Positions 32,252-41,037 of a stretch of DNA of 64,000 nucleotides are shown here, in pieces. Each line of letters starts with the position of its first letter. Position 1 is the stretch's first letter. The DNA is from a virus: positions 1 through 64,000 of IMG/VR virus record IMGVR_UViG_3300028840_008180, one strand, 5' to 3'. A model generated the notes under the pieces. It had not been told where the DNA came from, did not search any database, and saw only the letters and a list, made by a program, of their open reading frames with translations. Both the position numbers and the translations under genes were made by a program.

Positions 32252-35200
32252 TAACCGATCCTTCTGGTGAAGCCATTTTGCTTCTGTACCATGATGGTTC
32301 TGACACCATCAAGCATCTGTCGAAGATGGGTGTTGTGAGTAACAACAAAGACTTGTTTTTCCTTCGCCAACTCACAGATAGTTTGGTAGATGCTTCTCAC
32401 TCCTCGCTGGTCGATACTGTCAGAAACCTCGTCAAGGAAAACGAGGGATGGCCATGTTCCACTAGAGAACATCATTACATGAGCAAACGCCTGGGAGATA
32501 GCTAGGTTGATCCGTTTTCGCTCACCACCACATGTGACAGAGTAGCTGTAAGCTTTGCCCTTAATAGGCTTGATGGTGGCATCTAAATGTCCATCGAAAC
32601 TGACCTCCATGCGGCCATCCATCAGGTGTTCCATCCAGTAAGCAATCCTTGCGTTCAATGCCGGTGTAATACCTTCGATGATATAAGAGCGAATACCATT
32701 TGGGCCGAATACTTTGATTGCATACTTGTAGTAGGGAATGATTTCTTCTGTCGCCTTTACCTTGACATCTTGATCTTCCTTCTTCTCGATGATTTCGATA
32801 AGGTCTTTGCGAGCTTGTTTCAGAATCTCTACGTAAGGACCACCATCAACTAGTTCATCCTCCTTAGCTTGAATGCTTCTTTCTGTTTGAGACAGCTTTT
32901 CCTTCAGCACCAGTTCTGTTGAGGTGAGGTCAGGTCGTTGCACGCCCCCAAGCTCTTCCAGTCGACTCTTGTCGTTTTGAATCGATTTCTTGATTGCATT
33001 CAGTTTGATACCAGCAATCCTCTTGAGTTCAGCTAGTTTGGCTAACGTTCCTTCATACTTTGCGATCTCAAGTTTGATGCTATCCTTCCGGACTTCATTA
33101 GCATTGATCTTTGGTTCCAAATGGTCGATCTTATTGTTGTGAAGTTTGATCACATGCTTGTAGTGTTGTTTGTTAATAGGTCCATAACAGTGCGGGCACT
33201 TGGCACCTTCGGGAAGCTTATTGAGTTTAGCGATCTCTCCCTTGCACTTCTCACGTTCCTTTATCATGTCCCGCATTTCACGATCTAGCGATTTGTAGCT
33301 AAGTTTCAACTCGTGAATCTTCAAGGAGACCTTGTTGTGATTCTCTTTGGTTTTCTGGAGCGCCTCATCCATGTTGGTCTCTTTAACGTCCTTATCAGCC
33401 AACCCATCTTGAATCGCCACAATTTCATTTTGTGCCCCTTCGTATTCGAGCAACGCCGAGCCGATATCCGTATTTCCGATTTGACCTTTGAGGACTTCGA
33501 TTTGACCTTTGAGGGTCTCAATATCTTTGAGACAGTTAGCACGCCACGCTTTGTTTTGTTGCTCAACTTGCGAAATACGATCAAGGCACGACGCTTCCGA
33601 TTCCTTGATCTGTTCGTAGGCGGTCATAAGCGATTTCAATTCCGCCTCGGTTGCTTTCAACTCCTTCTTAGCGGTCTCCAAGTAGTCGTTGTAGACTTCA
33701 AGTGACAGAAGGTTCTCGGCAATCGCTCGCTGCTCTTTTGAATCACACTCCAGAAAGTTGTATTCGTTGTGCTGTCCAAAGCAGACGACGTTCACAAATG
33801 CTTTGTGATTCATCTTGAGGATTTCTTCAATTCGCTTCTGCGTGGGTATCTGCCCACCACGACTATCCTCGTTGTTGTTCTTGGCTGGAGCATCAATCCA
33901 TGGTGGGCCTCCTTGCCACAATCGGACAGTGTCGGGTTGTCGGGTGCGGACAATCCGGTACCGTACATCGTCGATGCTGAAGATGATCTCAACCTCAAGC
34001 TTCTTACCTGTCCGGTTGTGGATGGCATCTGTATGCTTAACCTTCTTCCTAATGGTGTTACCATACAAACCGTAGACAACCATTTCGGCTATGGTGGAGT
34101 TATGTACAACAGTAAAATCGGCCAAGAGAAACAAGTGGTTACCGTCAGTTTGGAAACCATAGTAATTTCCGGTGCCTATTGGTTGTACCGAAATACCTAC
34201 CGTTAGCGGGTCTTTGGATTTAGATGTAGGTTGACAAGTTTTACGTGGTACTCTGGTTGGTATTTTTGAACAGTCGCCGCCAATATGAACTCGCCAGTAA
34301 GTTCCGGTTGCTCCCGTTTGACATTTTTTTTGACATTCTTTGGGGTAAGCTGAGAAGCCTAATGATCTAGCGAGGTAAGCGACATCAAATACTAACTTCT
34401 TGTTCTTATTTACAAACTCGAAACAGCCGCCGTTAAGGTGCCCATCCGAGTCCATGAGTCCAGCTAAAAGCTCCAAACGTACTTGTCTTGAATTAGCCTT
34501 GTATTGTAAGGGCACATGTTTGTTGTCTATTAGCTGGTAAGACTTAAGGTCTTTTAGTAAAGAGTTACAATTACGTGGGAAGCAATCTTTGGGTGATGTG
34601 GCTTTATGCTCCATTTGAAGCCATTTACGAACTCTGTCTATCGACCGCCACACAGCGGCAACACTCGGTTTCTCCTCTTGGTACCTAGAACAGTACTTCG
34701 GATATGATTTTCCAGCCTTCGTGGCAATTTCACTATAACACGCACCATTGAGATGTTGGTTGTAAATGAAAAACTCCGGAGGGTCGGGGCGAGCATCTAA
34801 ATTATCACTATGAATGGCTAGGTGCGGAACATCTTTTGAGTTCTTAAATTCACGAACTTGTAAGTTGCGTGATGCTGCCTCGGTCTTCACCACTTCGTGT
34901 ACCACCGAGTCAATGTTTGTAATAATGGTTCCGGTCGAATTTCCGTCCCCCAACCAAATACCCAAAAAATACGGATCGATTCTTATTGGAGCCTTAGGAA
35001 AATCTACTGCTGTTCTGTAACCGCCCATTAAGTGCTTAAACGTCTTTGATTGTTTGAGGTAATCCTTGACGCTGATATTGAATATTGAAGAGTCCTCTTT
35101 GCTTGCGAATTTCGATTTGCTATACCGGTTGTACTTTTTGTCCTTAGTTTTCAACGTTAATATATGAGATTCGTTCACTACATACGAGTCTCCTTTGTTA

Positions 35201-35547
35201 GGAATGACCCGGTATAGTGGTTCTCGACCACGAGCTAACTTAAGCACTTTGCGGGGTGACGAATCATTTCCCATCACCTCATCGCCCACGACTATATCCT
35301 CTACCTTTTTGATAGTTCCATCATACATTAAGATGGGTGTGCCCTTACCAAAACATTTCCCCGCAGCATTCGAGTGGTACTCATTGCCTGATTCGCTACA
35401 CTCAAGTTCGTCCCACTCATCTTCATCGTGTAGGTCGAGATTACGACCTTTGATAAGAACGATGTTACCCAGTTCTGTGAAATTTATTTCGATAGGTTCT
35501 TCGCCGATGCAAAAGAAGTTCTTTGCACGGATGTATTCAATTCTCAT
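32251..35547 (-). CDS. Recombination nuclease SbcC/Rad50-type subunit (T4 gp46-like), intein-containing
   Basis: 1098 codons, of which residues 65-483 are an intein; the mature extein would be about 679 aa. Walker A is split: SNAAGK at 59-64, then ST after the intein. Downstream 'VVCFGQHNEYNFLE' (Q-loop region), long coiled coils, a zinc hook CPHC near residues 784-787, 'SYSVTCGGERKRINLAISQA' (ABC signature) and 'PSLVFLDEVSDSIDQRGVRS' (Walker B and D-loop) complete the family. With gp47 it forms the exonuclease complex used in recombination-dependent replication and host DNA breakdown. Overlaps the gp47 stop by ATGA. Confidence 0.92.
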   Translation of the reverse strand: MRIEYIRAKNFFCIGEEPIEINFTELGNIVLIKGRNLDLHDEDEWDELECSESGNEYHSNAAGKCFGKGTPILMYDGTIKKVEDIVVGDEVMGNDSSPRKVLKLARGREPLYRVIPNKGDSYVVNESHILTLKTKDKKYNRYSKSKFASKEDSSIFNISVKDYLKQSKTFKHLMGGYRTAVDFPKAPIRIDPYFLGIWLGDGNSTGTIITNIDSVVHEVVKTEAASRNLQVREFKNSKDVPHLAIHSDNLDARPDPPEFFIYNQHLNGACYSEIATKAGKSYPKYCSRYQEEKPSVAAVWRSIDRVRKWLQMEHKATSPKDCFPRNCNSLLKDLKSYQLIDNKHVPLQYKANSRQVRLELLAGLMDSDGHLNGGCFEFVNKNKKLVFDVAYLARSLGFSAYPKECQKKCQTGATGTYWRVHIGGDCSKIPTRVPRKTCQPTSKSKDPLTVGISVQPIGTGNYYGFQTDGNHLFLLADFTVVHNSTIAEMVVYGLYGNTIRKKVKHTDAIHNRTGKKLEVEIIFSIDDVRYRIVRTRQPDTVRLWQGGPPWIDAPAKNNNEDSRGGQIPTQKRIEEILKMNHKAFVNVVCFGQHNEYNFLECDSKEQRAIAENLLSLEVYNDYLETAKKELKATEAELKSLMTAYEQIKESEASCLDRISQVEQQNKAWRANCLKDIETLKGQIEVLKGQIGNTDIGSALLEYEGAQNEIVAIQDGLADKDVKETNMDEALQKTKENHNKVSLKIHELKLSYKSLDREMRDMIKEREKCKGEIAKLNKLPEGAKCPHCYGPINKQHYKHVIKLHNNKIDHLEPKINANEVRKDSIKLEIAKYEGTLAKLAELKRIAGIKLNAIKKSIQNDKSRLEELGGVQRPDLTSTELVLKEKLSQTERSIQAKEDELVDGGPYVEILKQARKDLIEIIEKKEDQDVKVKATEEIIPYYKYAIKVFGPNGIRSYIIEGITPALNARIAYWMEHLMDGRMEVSFDGHLDATIKPIKGKAYSYSVTCGGERKRINLAISQAFAHVMMFSSGTWPSLVFLDEVSDSIDQRGVRSIYQTICELAKEKQVFVVTHNTHLRQMLDGVRTIMVQKQNGFTRRIG
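34099..35355 (-). other. Intein with LAGLIDADG endonuclease in gp46 Walker A
   Basis: 419 residues. Block A 'CFGKGTPILM' begins with Cys1; block B around 'NESHILTLKT'; two endonuclease motifs 'YFLGIWLGDGN' and 'ELLAGLMDSDGHLNGG'; splice end 'GNHLFLLADFTVVHN' then Ser+1. The C-terminal His-Asn and the Cys/Ser nucleophiles are intact, so splicing should work. Insertion splits the P-loop between Lys and Ser, a favoured intein site, since only precise splicing restores ATPase activity. Confidence 0.92.
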
Positions 35548-36623
35548 TCAACTTGACTCTTTTCGCAAATGTTCTTCAAAGTTGCCAGTAACTTATCAAA
35601 GTCAAGTCCTTTTGGAACTCCCTTCTCTTTGATGTATTCTTCTAGCATTTCTTCTTGGCCGCACGCAACAATGCGTTGTACGTCCTCAATCTTGTGCCTC
35701 GTTTTTACATCCTCTTTTCCCTTGGGTGAAGAAAACTCGAATGTGAGGATGTTGTGACTCTCCATCAAATCCTTTTTGAGGTCAACAAGATTTGTTGCAG
35801 AGATATCCTTTGGTTCCAACTTGATGAACGTGTTATCAAGGTCAAACGTCTCAAGTTCACTCTCCTTGACGATGAGATGCTTTGGTGAAAAGTCGTTGAT
35901 CACATAATCCGTCTCTAACGTTTCTGTGTCCAACAATACCAAGTGCTTCTCTTGGAAGGCTTCTGCGAAATTGATCTCTAGTGGAGACCCAACATATTCG
36001 ATGTTGTCGATTCGTTGGGCAGCGTGGTAGTGACCGAGGAAAACTCGTCTCCACGGTCGGAACTTCTCCGCATCAACATTCACCATGTCTCCCTCATATT
36101 CCACTGACACATCTGCGTGTGTTTTGTAGAACGTATTCAACTGGGCTCCGTGCAATGCAATGTGACCGCACAATACAGGAGACTGGCTATATGCGAAATG
36201 CTCTAGTTCGTCGAGGGGATTCAACGTGAATGGTAGGAAGTCAATGTCCAGACCTTCAATGTTGATCGTTTCACATTTAGTGATGATGTTAACGTTGGGG
36301 ATCGATCCGAGAGGGATGATGCTACTGATGTCAAGCTTGTCAGCGAACCACATATCATGGTTGCCGATTAACATGTGAAGCTTGAGAGGGGACCCTTCTT
36401 CGCCAACATACTTTTTGATGATTTCGTACGTGCGTTGATAAGGTAAGACCTGAATCTTTTCACGGTCTTGAAAAAGGTCACCAAGAAAGATGATGTGATG
36501 CGCTTCTTTTTCGAGCGCAGTTTCAAAAACCCATTTCAGAGCATCGAGACAGTGCTGCAAACGTCTGAGACTGTCTTTGTGTGCGGCAACATGAATGTCA
36601 CCTGTCAGTAAAACCTTTGCCAT
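35544..36623 (-). CDS. Recombination nuclease SbcD/Mre11-type subunit (T4 gp47-like)
   Basis: 359 aa. Metallophosphatase motifs in order: 'LLTGDIHVAAHKDS' (I), 'IIFLGDLFQDR' (II), 'LIGNHDMW' (III), 'LCGHIALHG' and 'VFLGHYHAAQ' (V). Two-metal nuclease that pairs with the gp46-like ATPase encoded next (overlap 35544-35547). Its start overlaps the stop of the 36623 gene by one base, so three genes are coupled. Confidence 0.92.
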   Translation of the reverse strand: MAKVLLTGDIHVAAHKDSLRRLQHCLDALKWVFETALEKEAHHIIFLGDLFQDREKIQVLPYQRTYEIIKKYVGEEGSPLKLHMLIGNHDMWFADKLDISSIIPLGSIPNVNIITKCETINIEGLDIDFLPFTLNPLDELEHFAYSQSPVLCGHIALHGAQLNTFYKTHADVSVEYEGDMVNVDAEKFRPWRRVFLGHYHAAQRIDNIEYVGSPLEINFAEAFQEKHLVLLDTETLETDYVINDFSPKHLIVKESELETFDLDNTFIKLEPKDISATNLVDLKKDLMESHNILTFEFSSPKGKEDVKTRHKIEDVQRIVACGQEEMLEEYIKEKGVPKGLDFDKLLATLKNICEKSQVE

Positions 36624-37162
36624 TAGAATCCTGGGCCAATACCTGGAGGTCCACCCATCCCAGGTCCTGCCGCAGGTCCGCCCATCGGGGCAGGTCCCAT
36701 CGGTGCTCCACCCATCGGCGGTGCGCCGGGCGGTGTTGGCGGTGGTGCCATACCCGGCTGCTCTGCACCAGGGGCAGGAGCTTGGGGAGGAGGAGTTTCT
36801 CCACTATCTTTAGTATCGGCAATAGGCTCCCCAGACAATAGTTTTTCTAACAAAGACCAGACATCTTTTGCATTGAGTTCTTGCTGTGGTGCTGCGGCCT
36901 GTCCTGGGGCCCCAGGAGGCCCGCCTAAGCCCGGTCCACCAAGCGGAGGTCCACCTAGTCCGCCGCCGCCCATTGGCGGTGGAGGGCCTCCTAAGCCGCC
37001 TAATGGCCTTCCTCCAAGACCACCACCCATTGGTTTCGGTCCACCAAGTCCTCCCGGTGGTGCGCCAGGGGGTGGTAAAGGAGCGCCAGCACCAAGACCC
37101 CCCGGAGGAGGTCCGCCTAGCGGCTGTTCGTTGATCTGTTTTATGAACGCTTTGAATCGCAT
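36623..37162 (-). CDS. Gly/Pro-rich protein with capsid-targeting-like N-terminus
   Basis: 179 aa from MRFKAFIKQINEQ. This start is chosen because it matches the recurring MRF[KEG]x[FW]-type N-terminus and lies 4 nt after a TATATA box (no Shine-Dalgarno); a longer reading from 37273 would bury the motif. INE at 10-12 fits a prohead-protease site. The rest is almost all Gly, Pro and Met repeats, broken only by a short helix ('NAKDVWSLLEKLLSGEP', about residues 95-115). Probably disordered, possibly an internal head or scaffold-type protein. Confidence 0.65.
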   Translation of the reverse strand: MRFKAFIKQINEQPLGGPPPGGLGAGAPLPPPGAPPGGLGGPKPMGGGLGGRPLGGLGGPPPPMGGGGLGGPPLGGPGLGGPPGAPGQAAAPQQELNAKDVWSLLEKLLSGEPIADTKDSGETPPPQAPAPGAEQPGMAPPPTPPGAPPMGGAPMGPAPMGGPAAGPGMGGPPGIGPGF

Positions 37163-37437
37163 GTCGTATATATGCAAAGAATTTTCGATATTCGAGCGAA
37201 CATTTTGGGTCCGAGGAGCGTCTATGATAGTACTCCGGTGTAAAAGTGCGACAACTGACGGTTGTCTTAACATCGAGAGGAAAAATACTTCCCGGCGTTC
37301 CAGTGGGATGTCGGGCCAAAAATGAGGAATACGATGAGAACTCTATTGTCCAGTTTGTTTAGTCTCAGCCTGTTATCATCGCTCTATAGCGATGGAATTG
37401 GAGGGTCTGTCTAAGCAGTCTTGGACATACGGGGAAC

Positions 37438-37482
37438 AAAAAACCCCTTCGGCCCTCTCAGGAGAGCCGAAGGGGTTTTTTT
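37438..37482. terminator. Strong bidirectional terminator
   Basis: AAAAAACCCCTTCGGC pairs with GCCGAAGGGGTTTTTT, with an inner TCTC-AG-GAGA stem; A-tract upstream and T-tract downstream. Stands between the minus-strand 36623 gene and the tRNA region. Confidence 0.95.
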
Positions 37483-37591
37483 ATTGGTGTGATATGAAGC
37501 CGAAAGCGACAAAACCGAAGCGAAAGCGAAAAAAGAAGTCGTTGGATCACAAAGAGGCTGCGGAGACAGCCGATTGGTCGGCAGACAAAAA

Positions 37592-37665
37592 GGTACGGTA
37601 GCTCAGTCCGGTAGAGCACTTGGTTGAAGCCCAGGGTGTCGTCGGTTCAATTCCGACCCGTGCCA
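37592..37665 (+). tRNA. tRNA-Phe (GAA)
   Basis: 74 nt. Acceptor GGTACGG/CCGTGCC, anticodon loop TTGAAGC closed by CTTGG/CCAGG, T-arm GTCGG-TTCAATT-CCGAC. Discriminator A followed by CTT; no encoded CCA. Confidence 0.92.
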
Positions 37666-37790
37666 CTTGCGGGAATGCCCGAAGGGATTACATTTCCAGA
37701 AAAGATGGTGACAGTCTCTTCATTGTTTTGTCCCGCACAAGTTTGATCTTTGACAATTTGGTAAACTCAGTGATCTTCGTGCCAAATCCA

Positions 37791-37810
37791 GGGCGTGCGA
37801 AAGTGCGCCC
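37791..37810 (+). other. GAAA-loop hairpin before tRNA-Tyr
   Basis: GGGCGTGC-GAAA-GTGCGCCC, 8-bp stem with two wobble pairs, 5 nt before tRNA-Tyr. Possibly a processing signal. The 125 bp between tRNA-Phe and this hairpin show no gene. Confidence 0.4.
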
Positions 37811-37815
37811 TATTT

Positions 37816-37897
37816 GGGTCGGCATCCCATTGGTGAGGGAAGCAGTCTGTAAAACTGTGGTCTAACGACTTTGGTGGTTCAATTCCACCCCGGCCCA
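37816..37897 (+). tRNA. tRNA-Tyr (GTA)
   Basis: 82 nt. Acceptor GGGTCGG/CCGGCCC, anticodon loop CTGTAAA, long variable arm, T-arm GGTGG-TTCAATT-CCACC. Discriminator A then CTT; no CCA. Confidence 0.92.
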
Positions 37898-37903
37898 CTT
37901 AAG

Positions 37904-38269
37904 CTATGATTGATCGGCTTGCCACGGCATGCCGGTGTATTTGGCAAACTCCTCATCGGACATTTGGTCACCCAGCTTGGTCGGATTGTAGCCGAGGGAC
38001 TTGAGACGCCACATTTCGGCCTCTACGTCTTCGGCACCATGACGGGCCATATCGTCCCAGTGAAGTGTTTTGAGTTCGGGAGATTCGCTAGCGTTCATTA
38101 CGTCGCCGCCGAAATCGTCTGCTGCGTTGTGAAGCTGGTACTCGGGTGGGGGAACATCACCAAGAGAGCGATTTGTTTGATCTACGGTGTTTATCTCACC
38201 GGTGTTATCATCCGGCTCCGAGTCGGACTGATTTTCCATTCGGTCGTGGTAACTTTGAAAACTGAACAT
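37904..38269 (-). CDS. Acidic hypothetical protein with capsid-targeting-like N-terminus
   Basis: 121 aa. MFSFQSYHDRME resembles MFTFKEFLKDRD of the 4528 protein. Followed by an acidic Asp/Glu/Asn-rich region and a helical C-terminus ('EDVEAEMWRLKSLGYNPTKL'). Converges on tRNA-Tyr with 6 bp between. No enzyme motif. Confidence 0.6.
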   Translation of the reverse strand: MFSFQSYHDRMENQSDSEPDDNTGEINTVDQTNRSLGDVPPPEYQLHNAADDFGGDVMNASESPELKTLHWDDMARHGAEDVEAEMWRLKSLGYNPTKLGDQMSDEEFAKYTGMPWQADQS

Positions 38270-38304
38270 GGGGGTATATAGCTGCTAGCTCGATAAATAG
38301 ATCG

Positions 38305-38904
38305 ATGCGATACAGCCAATTTGGACAAGATGAGTGGGTTCTGAAGACCATCCCTGATGGGAAGTACTTCGTGGATATCGGCGCAGGCGACGGCATTAGA
38401 TTCAGCAACACGTTTGCCCTTGAGCGGGCCGGTTGGAAAGGTATCTGCGTCGAACCCCACTTGGCACAATACAGAAAGCTGCGGCAAAACAGGAGATGCC
38501 ACCGGTGCCGCTACGCAGTAGCGGCACGAAGCAACACGATGGTGCCCTTTTGGGAAGGCTTGGGTGGCCTCAACGGACTGTCGGGAATAGTGGGATATTT
38601 TCAAGATGACCATCGGCGAAACCCATCAAAGGGCCGAATAGTAGCCAGGAAGACAATATCGCTGGTTGATCTTTTGAAGAAGTTCGGCGCACCTGAGGCA
38701 ATCGACTATCTAAGCATCGACACAGAGAACTCTGAATACATGATCTTGAAGGCTTTCGATTTCTCATACACCTTCAAGAGTATCACGATTGAGCACAACA
38801 ACCTCGAAAAGAAGCGTGAGGCAACGAAGAGGTTGCTCGAATCTCACGGTTACAAACGAGTTGGTATACTTGAGGTCGACGACCTATATCTTTACGATCA
38901 CTAG
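38305..38904 (+). CDS. FkbM-family methyltransferase
   Basis: 199 aa. 'SQFGQDEWVL', 'YFVDIGAGDGIRFSNTFALE', 'WKGICVEPH', 'ISLVDLLKKFGAPEAIDYLS', 'SIDTENSEYMILKAFDF' and 'FKSITIEHNN' are the FkbM pattern (SAM-dependent, usually O-methylation of sugars or small molecules). A GATAAATAG box stands 5 nt before ATG without Shine-Dalgarno. The stop shares its last base with the first base of tRNA-Leu(TAA). Contains a 10-bp perfect palindrome with GCA loop at 38505-38527. Confidence 0.85.
   Translation: MRYSQFGQDEWVLKTIPDGKYFVDIGAGDGIRFSNTFALERAGWKGICVEPHLAQYRKLRQNRRCHRCRYAVAARSNTMVPFWEGLGGLNGLSGIVGYFQDDHRRNPSKGRIVARKTISLVDLLKKFGAPEAIDYLSIDTENSEYMILKAFDFSYTFKSITIEHNNLEKKREATKRLLESHGYKRVGILEVDDLYLYDH
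38505..38527. repeat. 10-bp perfect inverted repeat inside FkbM CDS, GCA loop
   Basis: GTGCCGCTAC-GCA-GTAGCGGCAC. C-GCA-G closing is the same triloop type as at 50757. Confidence 0.9.
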
Positions 38905-38986
38905 GCCCTGTGGTGGAATGCTAGACACGGCTGGCTTAAACCCAGTTGCCCGTATGGGCGTGCAGGTTGGAATCCTGCCAGGGCTA
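38904..38986 (+). tRNA. tRNA-Leu (TAA)
   Basis: 83 nt with long variable arm (GCCC-GTAT-GGGC). Anticodon loop CTTAAAC. T-loop TTGGAAT has G instead of the usual C at position 56. First pair is G-T if the acceptor starts at 38904. Discriminator A then CTT. Confidence 0.85.
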
Positions 38987-39117
38987 CTTGTTTTCACACG
39001 AAATCACTAACGAAAGGAGAAACACTCGGTTCCTGATGCTCTGGCGGCTGCGTAGGCCGAAAAGATCAGAGATTGGGCAGACGGGCCGATTCACCCCCAA
39101 CACTGTTGGAGGTTATC

Positions 39118-40287
39118 ATGAGCGAGAAAACTCATGTAAACGTCGGTACCATCGGTCACATCGACCATGGTAAAACAACTCTTACGGCTGCGATCTTGGC
39201 GGTCCAGGCAAGTAAGGGTCTAGCAATTAAGGTTCCCTATGGCAAGATTGCTACTGGCGGAATCGTCCGTGACGATCAGAAGGTTGTTACGGTAATCACG
39301 AGTCACGTTGAGTATGAGACAGAGGACAGGCATTACGCCCATATCGACTGTCCAGGCCACGCAGATTACGTCAAGAACATGATCACGGGTGCGGCCCAGA
39401 TGGACGGGGCAATTTTGCTCGTCTCTGCCGCAGATGGGCCGGAACCCCAGACTCGGGAACACGTTCTGTTGGCAAGACAGGTCGACGTTCCGAACATCGT
39501 TGTCTTCCTGAACAAGTGCGATCTTGTGGAGGACGAGGAATTGATCGAACTGGTCGAGTTGGAAGTCAGAGACCTGTTGACCGAGTACGGATTCGATGGC
39601 GACAATGCCACGGTTGTCCGAGGTAACGCCAAGGGCGCAATGGATGACCCAGAGAACCAGGGTGAGTGCATCACAGAGTTGATGAACGCCTTGGGCAAGA
39701 ACATCCCAGAGCCAATCCGGCAACTCGACAAGCCGTTTATGATGGCTATTGAAGGAGTCTACTCCATCGTTGGCCGAGGAACGGTAGTCACTGGTAAGAT
39801 CGAGCAGGGCAAAGTACAGCCCGGTGATAAGGTGGAGGTCGTAGGTCTGCAAGATAGATCAGAAACGGTCTGCACAAGCATCGAGCAGTTCAACAAGCAA
39901 CTGCCTGAAGGGAAAGCTGGTCAGAATGTTGGATGCCTGCTTCGGGGTGTCAAGCATGACGAGGTCCAGCGAGGGCAAGTGCTGTCGGCTATCAACGCCA
40001 TACAGCCCTACACTCGATTCAAGGCAGAGACCTATGTTCTGGGTAAGGAAGAGGGCGGAAGGCATACACCGTTCTTCGGTGGTTACAAGCCCCAGTTCTT
40101 CTTCCGAACAACAGACGTGACAGGCATAGTCAATCTGGTGGACGCCGAAATGGTGATGCCAGGAGACCATGTTACGGTAGAAGTTGAGCTAGATAAACCC
40201 GTTGCCCTTTACAAGGGGAACAGATTCGCTGTCCGTGAGGGCGGCAGGACGGTTGGCTCCGGTCGTGTGATCGAAGTCCTAGCGTGA
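39118..40287 (+). CDS. tuf: Translation elongation factor Tu
   Basis: 389 aa from [11 protein letters not shown], with GGAGG 7 nt upstream. All GTPase motifs: '[14 protein letters not shown]' (G1), '[15 protein letters not shown]' (G3), 'LNKCDL' (G4). Domains 2 and 3 are complete ('[17 protein letters not shown]', '[20 protein letters not shown]', '[10 protein letters not shown]'). Switch I reads '[13 protein letters not shown]' where E. coli has the RGITI motif; as I recall, planctomycete EF-Tu has a similar change, and '[12 protein letters not shown]' also looks planctomycete-like. Delivers aminoacyl-tRNA to the ribosome. Placed inside the tRNA array, between tRNA-Leu(TAA) and tRNA-Ser(GCT). 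Confidence 0.96.
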   Translation: MSEKTHVNVGTIGHIDHGKTTLTAAILAVQASKGLAIKVPYGKIATGGIVRDDQKVVTVITSHVEYETEDRHYAHIDCPGHADYVKNMITGAAQMDGAILLVSAADGPEPQTREHVLLARQVDVPNIVVFLNKCDLVEDEELIELVELEVRDLLTEYGFDGDNATVVRGNAKGAMDDPENQGECITELMNALGKNIPEPIRQLDKPFMMAIEGVYSIVGRGTVVTGKIEQGKVQPGDKVEVVGLQDRSETVCTSIEQFNKQLPEGKAGQNVGCLLRGVKHDEVQRGQVLSAINAIQPYTRFKAETYVLGKEEGGRHTPFFGGYKPQFFFRTTDVTGIVNLVDAEMVMPGDHVTVEVELDKPVALYKGNRFAVREGGRTVGSGRVIEVLA

Positions 40288-40293
40288 GATTAC

Positions 40294-40317
40294 GAGCCTT
40301 AGCTTCGGCTAGGGCTC
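40294..40317 (+). terminator. TTCG hairpin after EF-Tu gene
   Basis: GAGCCTTAGC-TTCG-GCTAGGGCTC, 10-bp stem with one G-T pair, 3 nt before tRNA-Ser. No T-tract, so it may be a processing or stability element instead of a terminator. Confidence 0.5.
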
Positions 40318-40320
40318 TAC

Positions 40321-40409
40321 GGAAGCGAGGCAAATAATGGTTCGTTGCGGCACTCTGCTAAAGTGTTCCGGGGTAACAGCCGGTGCTGGTTCAATTCCAG
40401 TCGCTTCCG
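40321..40409 (+). tRNA. tRNA-Ser (GCT)
   Basis: 89 nt. Acceptor GGAAGCG/CGCTTCC, anticodon loop CTGCTAA, long variable arm. Discriminator G then CTT. Confidence 0.92.
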
Positions 40410-40413
40410 CTTT

Positions 40414-40495
40414 GGATAGGATGGTGGTTGGCTCACCAAACGGTCCCGAAAACTGTACCTCGTAAGAGGCCAGAGTTCGATTCTCTGCCTATCCG
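40414..40495 (+). tRNA. tRNA-Ser (CGA), copy 1
   Basis: 82 nt. Acceptor GGATAGG/CCTATCC, anticodon loop CCCGAAA, variable arm CCTC-GTAA-GAGG. Discriminator G then CTT. Confidence 0.92.
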
Positions 40496-40500
40496 CTTAC

Positions 40501-40584
40501 GGAAGTGATCCGGCTGGATGAGGAGCGAATTTTGAAAGTTCGTGGGTGTAAAAAGCCTTTAGGGTTCGAGTCCCTACGCTTCCG
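40501..40584 (+). tRNA. tRNA-Ser (TGA)
   Basis: 84 nt. Acceptor GGAAGTG/CGCTTCC, anticodon loop TTTGAAA in CGAAT/GTTCG, long variable region. Discriminator G then CTT. Confidence 0.88.
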
Positions 40585-40595
40585 CTTGGAGGAAA

Positions 40596-40769
40596 ATGGA
40601 ACTAGAAGAACACAAAAAAATGCTAATCAAGAACGTTGAGTGTCTTAGAGACAAGTGGCACCGTGTCGATATGGGTCACAACAAGATGATCGAAAACATC
40701 AAAAAAGCCCAAGCTCTCGAAGAGCTACAAGCTATCGAAACGATTTACAGTACTTGGTTAGATGCTTAG
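40596..40769 (+). CDS. 57-aa protein, RDKWHxxDxGH family, copy 1
   Basis: MELEEHKKML start with Shine-Dalgarno GGAGG. 'LRDKWHRVDMGHNKMIENIK' matches 'YRDKWHKGDFGHTEMIEKIK' in the next gene; both end in 'W-L-D'. Two helices with a His/Asp-containing turn. Unknown function, embedded in the tRNA array. Confidence 0.65.
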   Translation: MELEEHKKMLIKNVECLRDKWHRVDMGHNKMIENIKKAQALEELQAIETIYSTWLDA

Positions 40770-40776
40770 GAGGAAC

Positions 40777-40950
40777 ATGACATTTGAAGAGGATAAGAAG
40801 CCGCTGATCGATTTGATTACATGGTATCGAGACAAATGGCATAAGGGTGACTTCGGTCACACTGAAATGATCGAGAAGATCAAGGAAACCGACGATCCGA
40901 AATTACTGGAATTGTATTGGAAGATTACGGATGGTTGGTTAGATTACTAA
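40777..40950 (+). CDS. 57-aa protein, RDKWHxxDxGH family, copy 2
   Basis: Starts MTFEEDKKPLIDL after AGGAGG; 7 bp after copy 1 stop. Same length and layout as copy 1, about half identical over the central helix. Followed immediately by tRNA-Leu(GAG). Confidence 0.65.
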   Translation: MTFEEDKKPLIDLITWYRDKWHKGDFGHTEMIEKIKETDDPKLLELYWKITDGWLDY

Positions 40951-40951
40951 T

Positions 40952-41037
40952 GGCCTCGTGCCGGAACAAGGTAGACGGACCAGACTGAGATTCTGGGGAG
41001 CGTTACGCTCGTGCAGGTTCGATTCCTGTCGAGGCCA
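40952..41037 (+). tRNA. tRNA-Leu (GAG)
   Basis: 86 nt. Acceptor GGCCTCG/CGAGGCC, anticodon loop CTGAGAT in CCAGA/TCTGG, long variable arm. Discriminator A then CTT. Confidence 0.92.

Noticed and set aside
37392-37601. 69-aa ORF across the strong terminator before the tRNA array
   Set aside because: It reads through the terminator hairpin, has no ribosome site, and ends inside tRNA-Phe. A short Lys-rich part after the hairpin remains possible but weak.
39001-39117. Extra tRNA between tRNA-Leu(TAA) and EF-Tu
   Set aside because: GC-rich with short hairpins but no cloverleaf or T-arm; best read as the EF-Tu leader.
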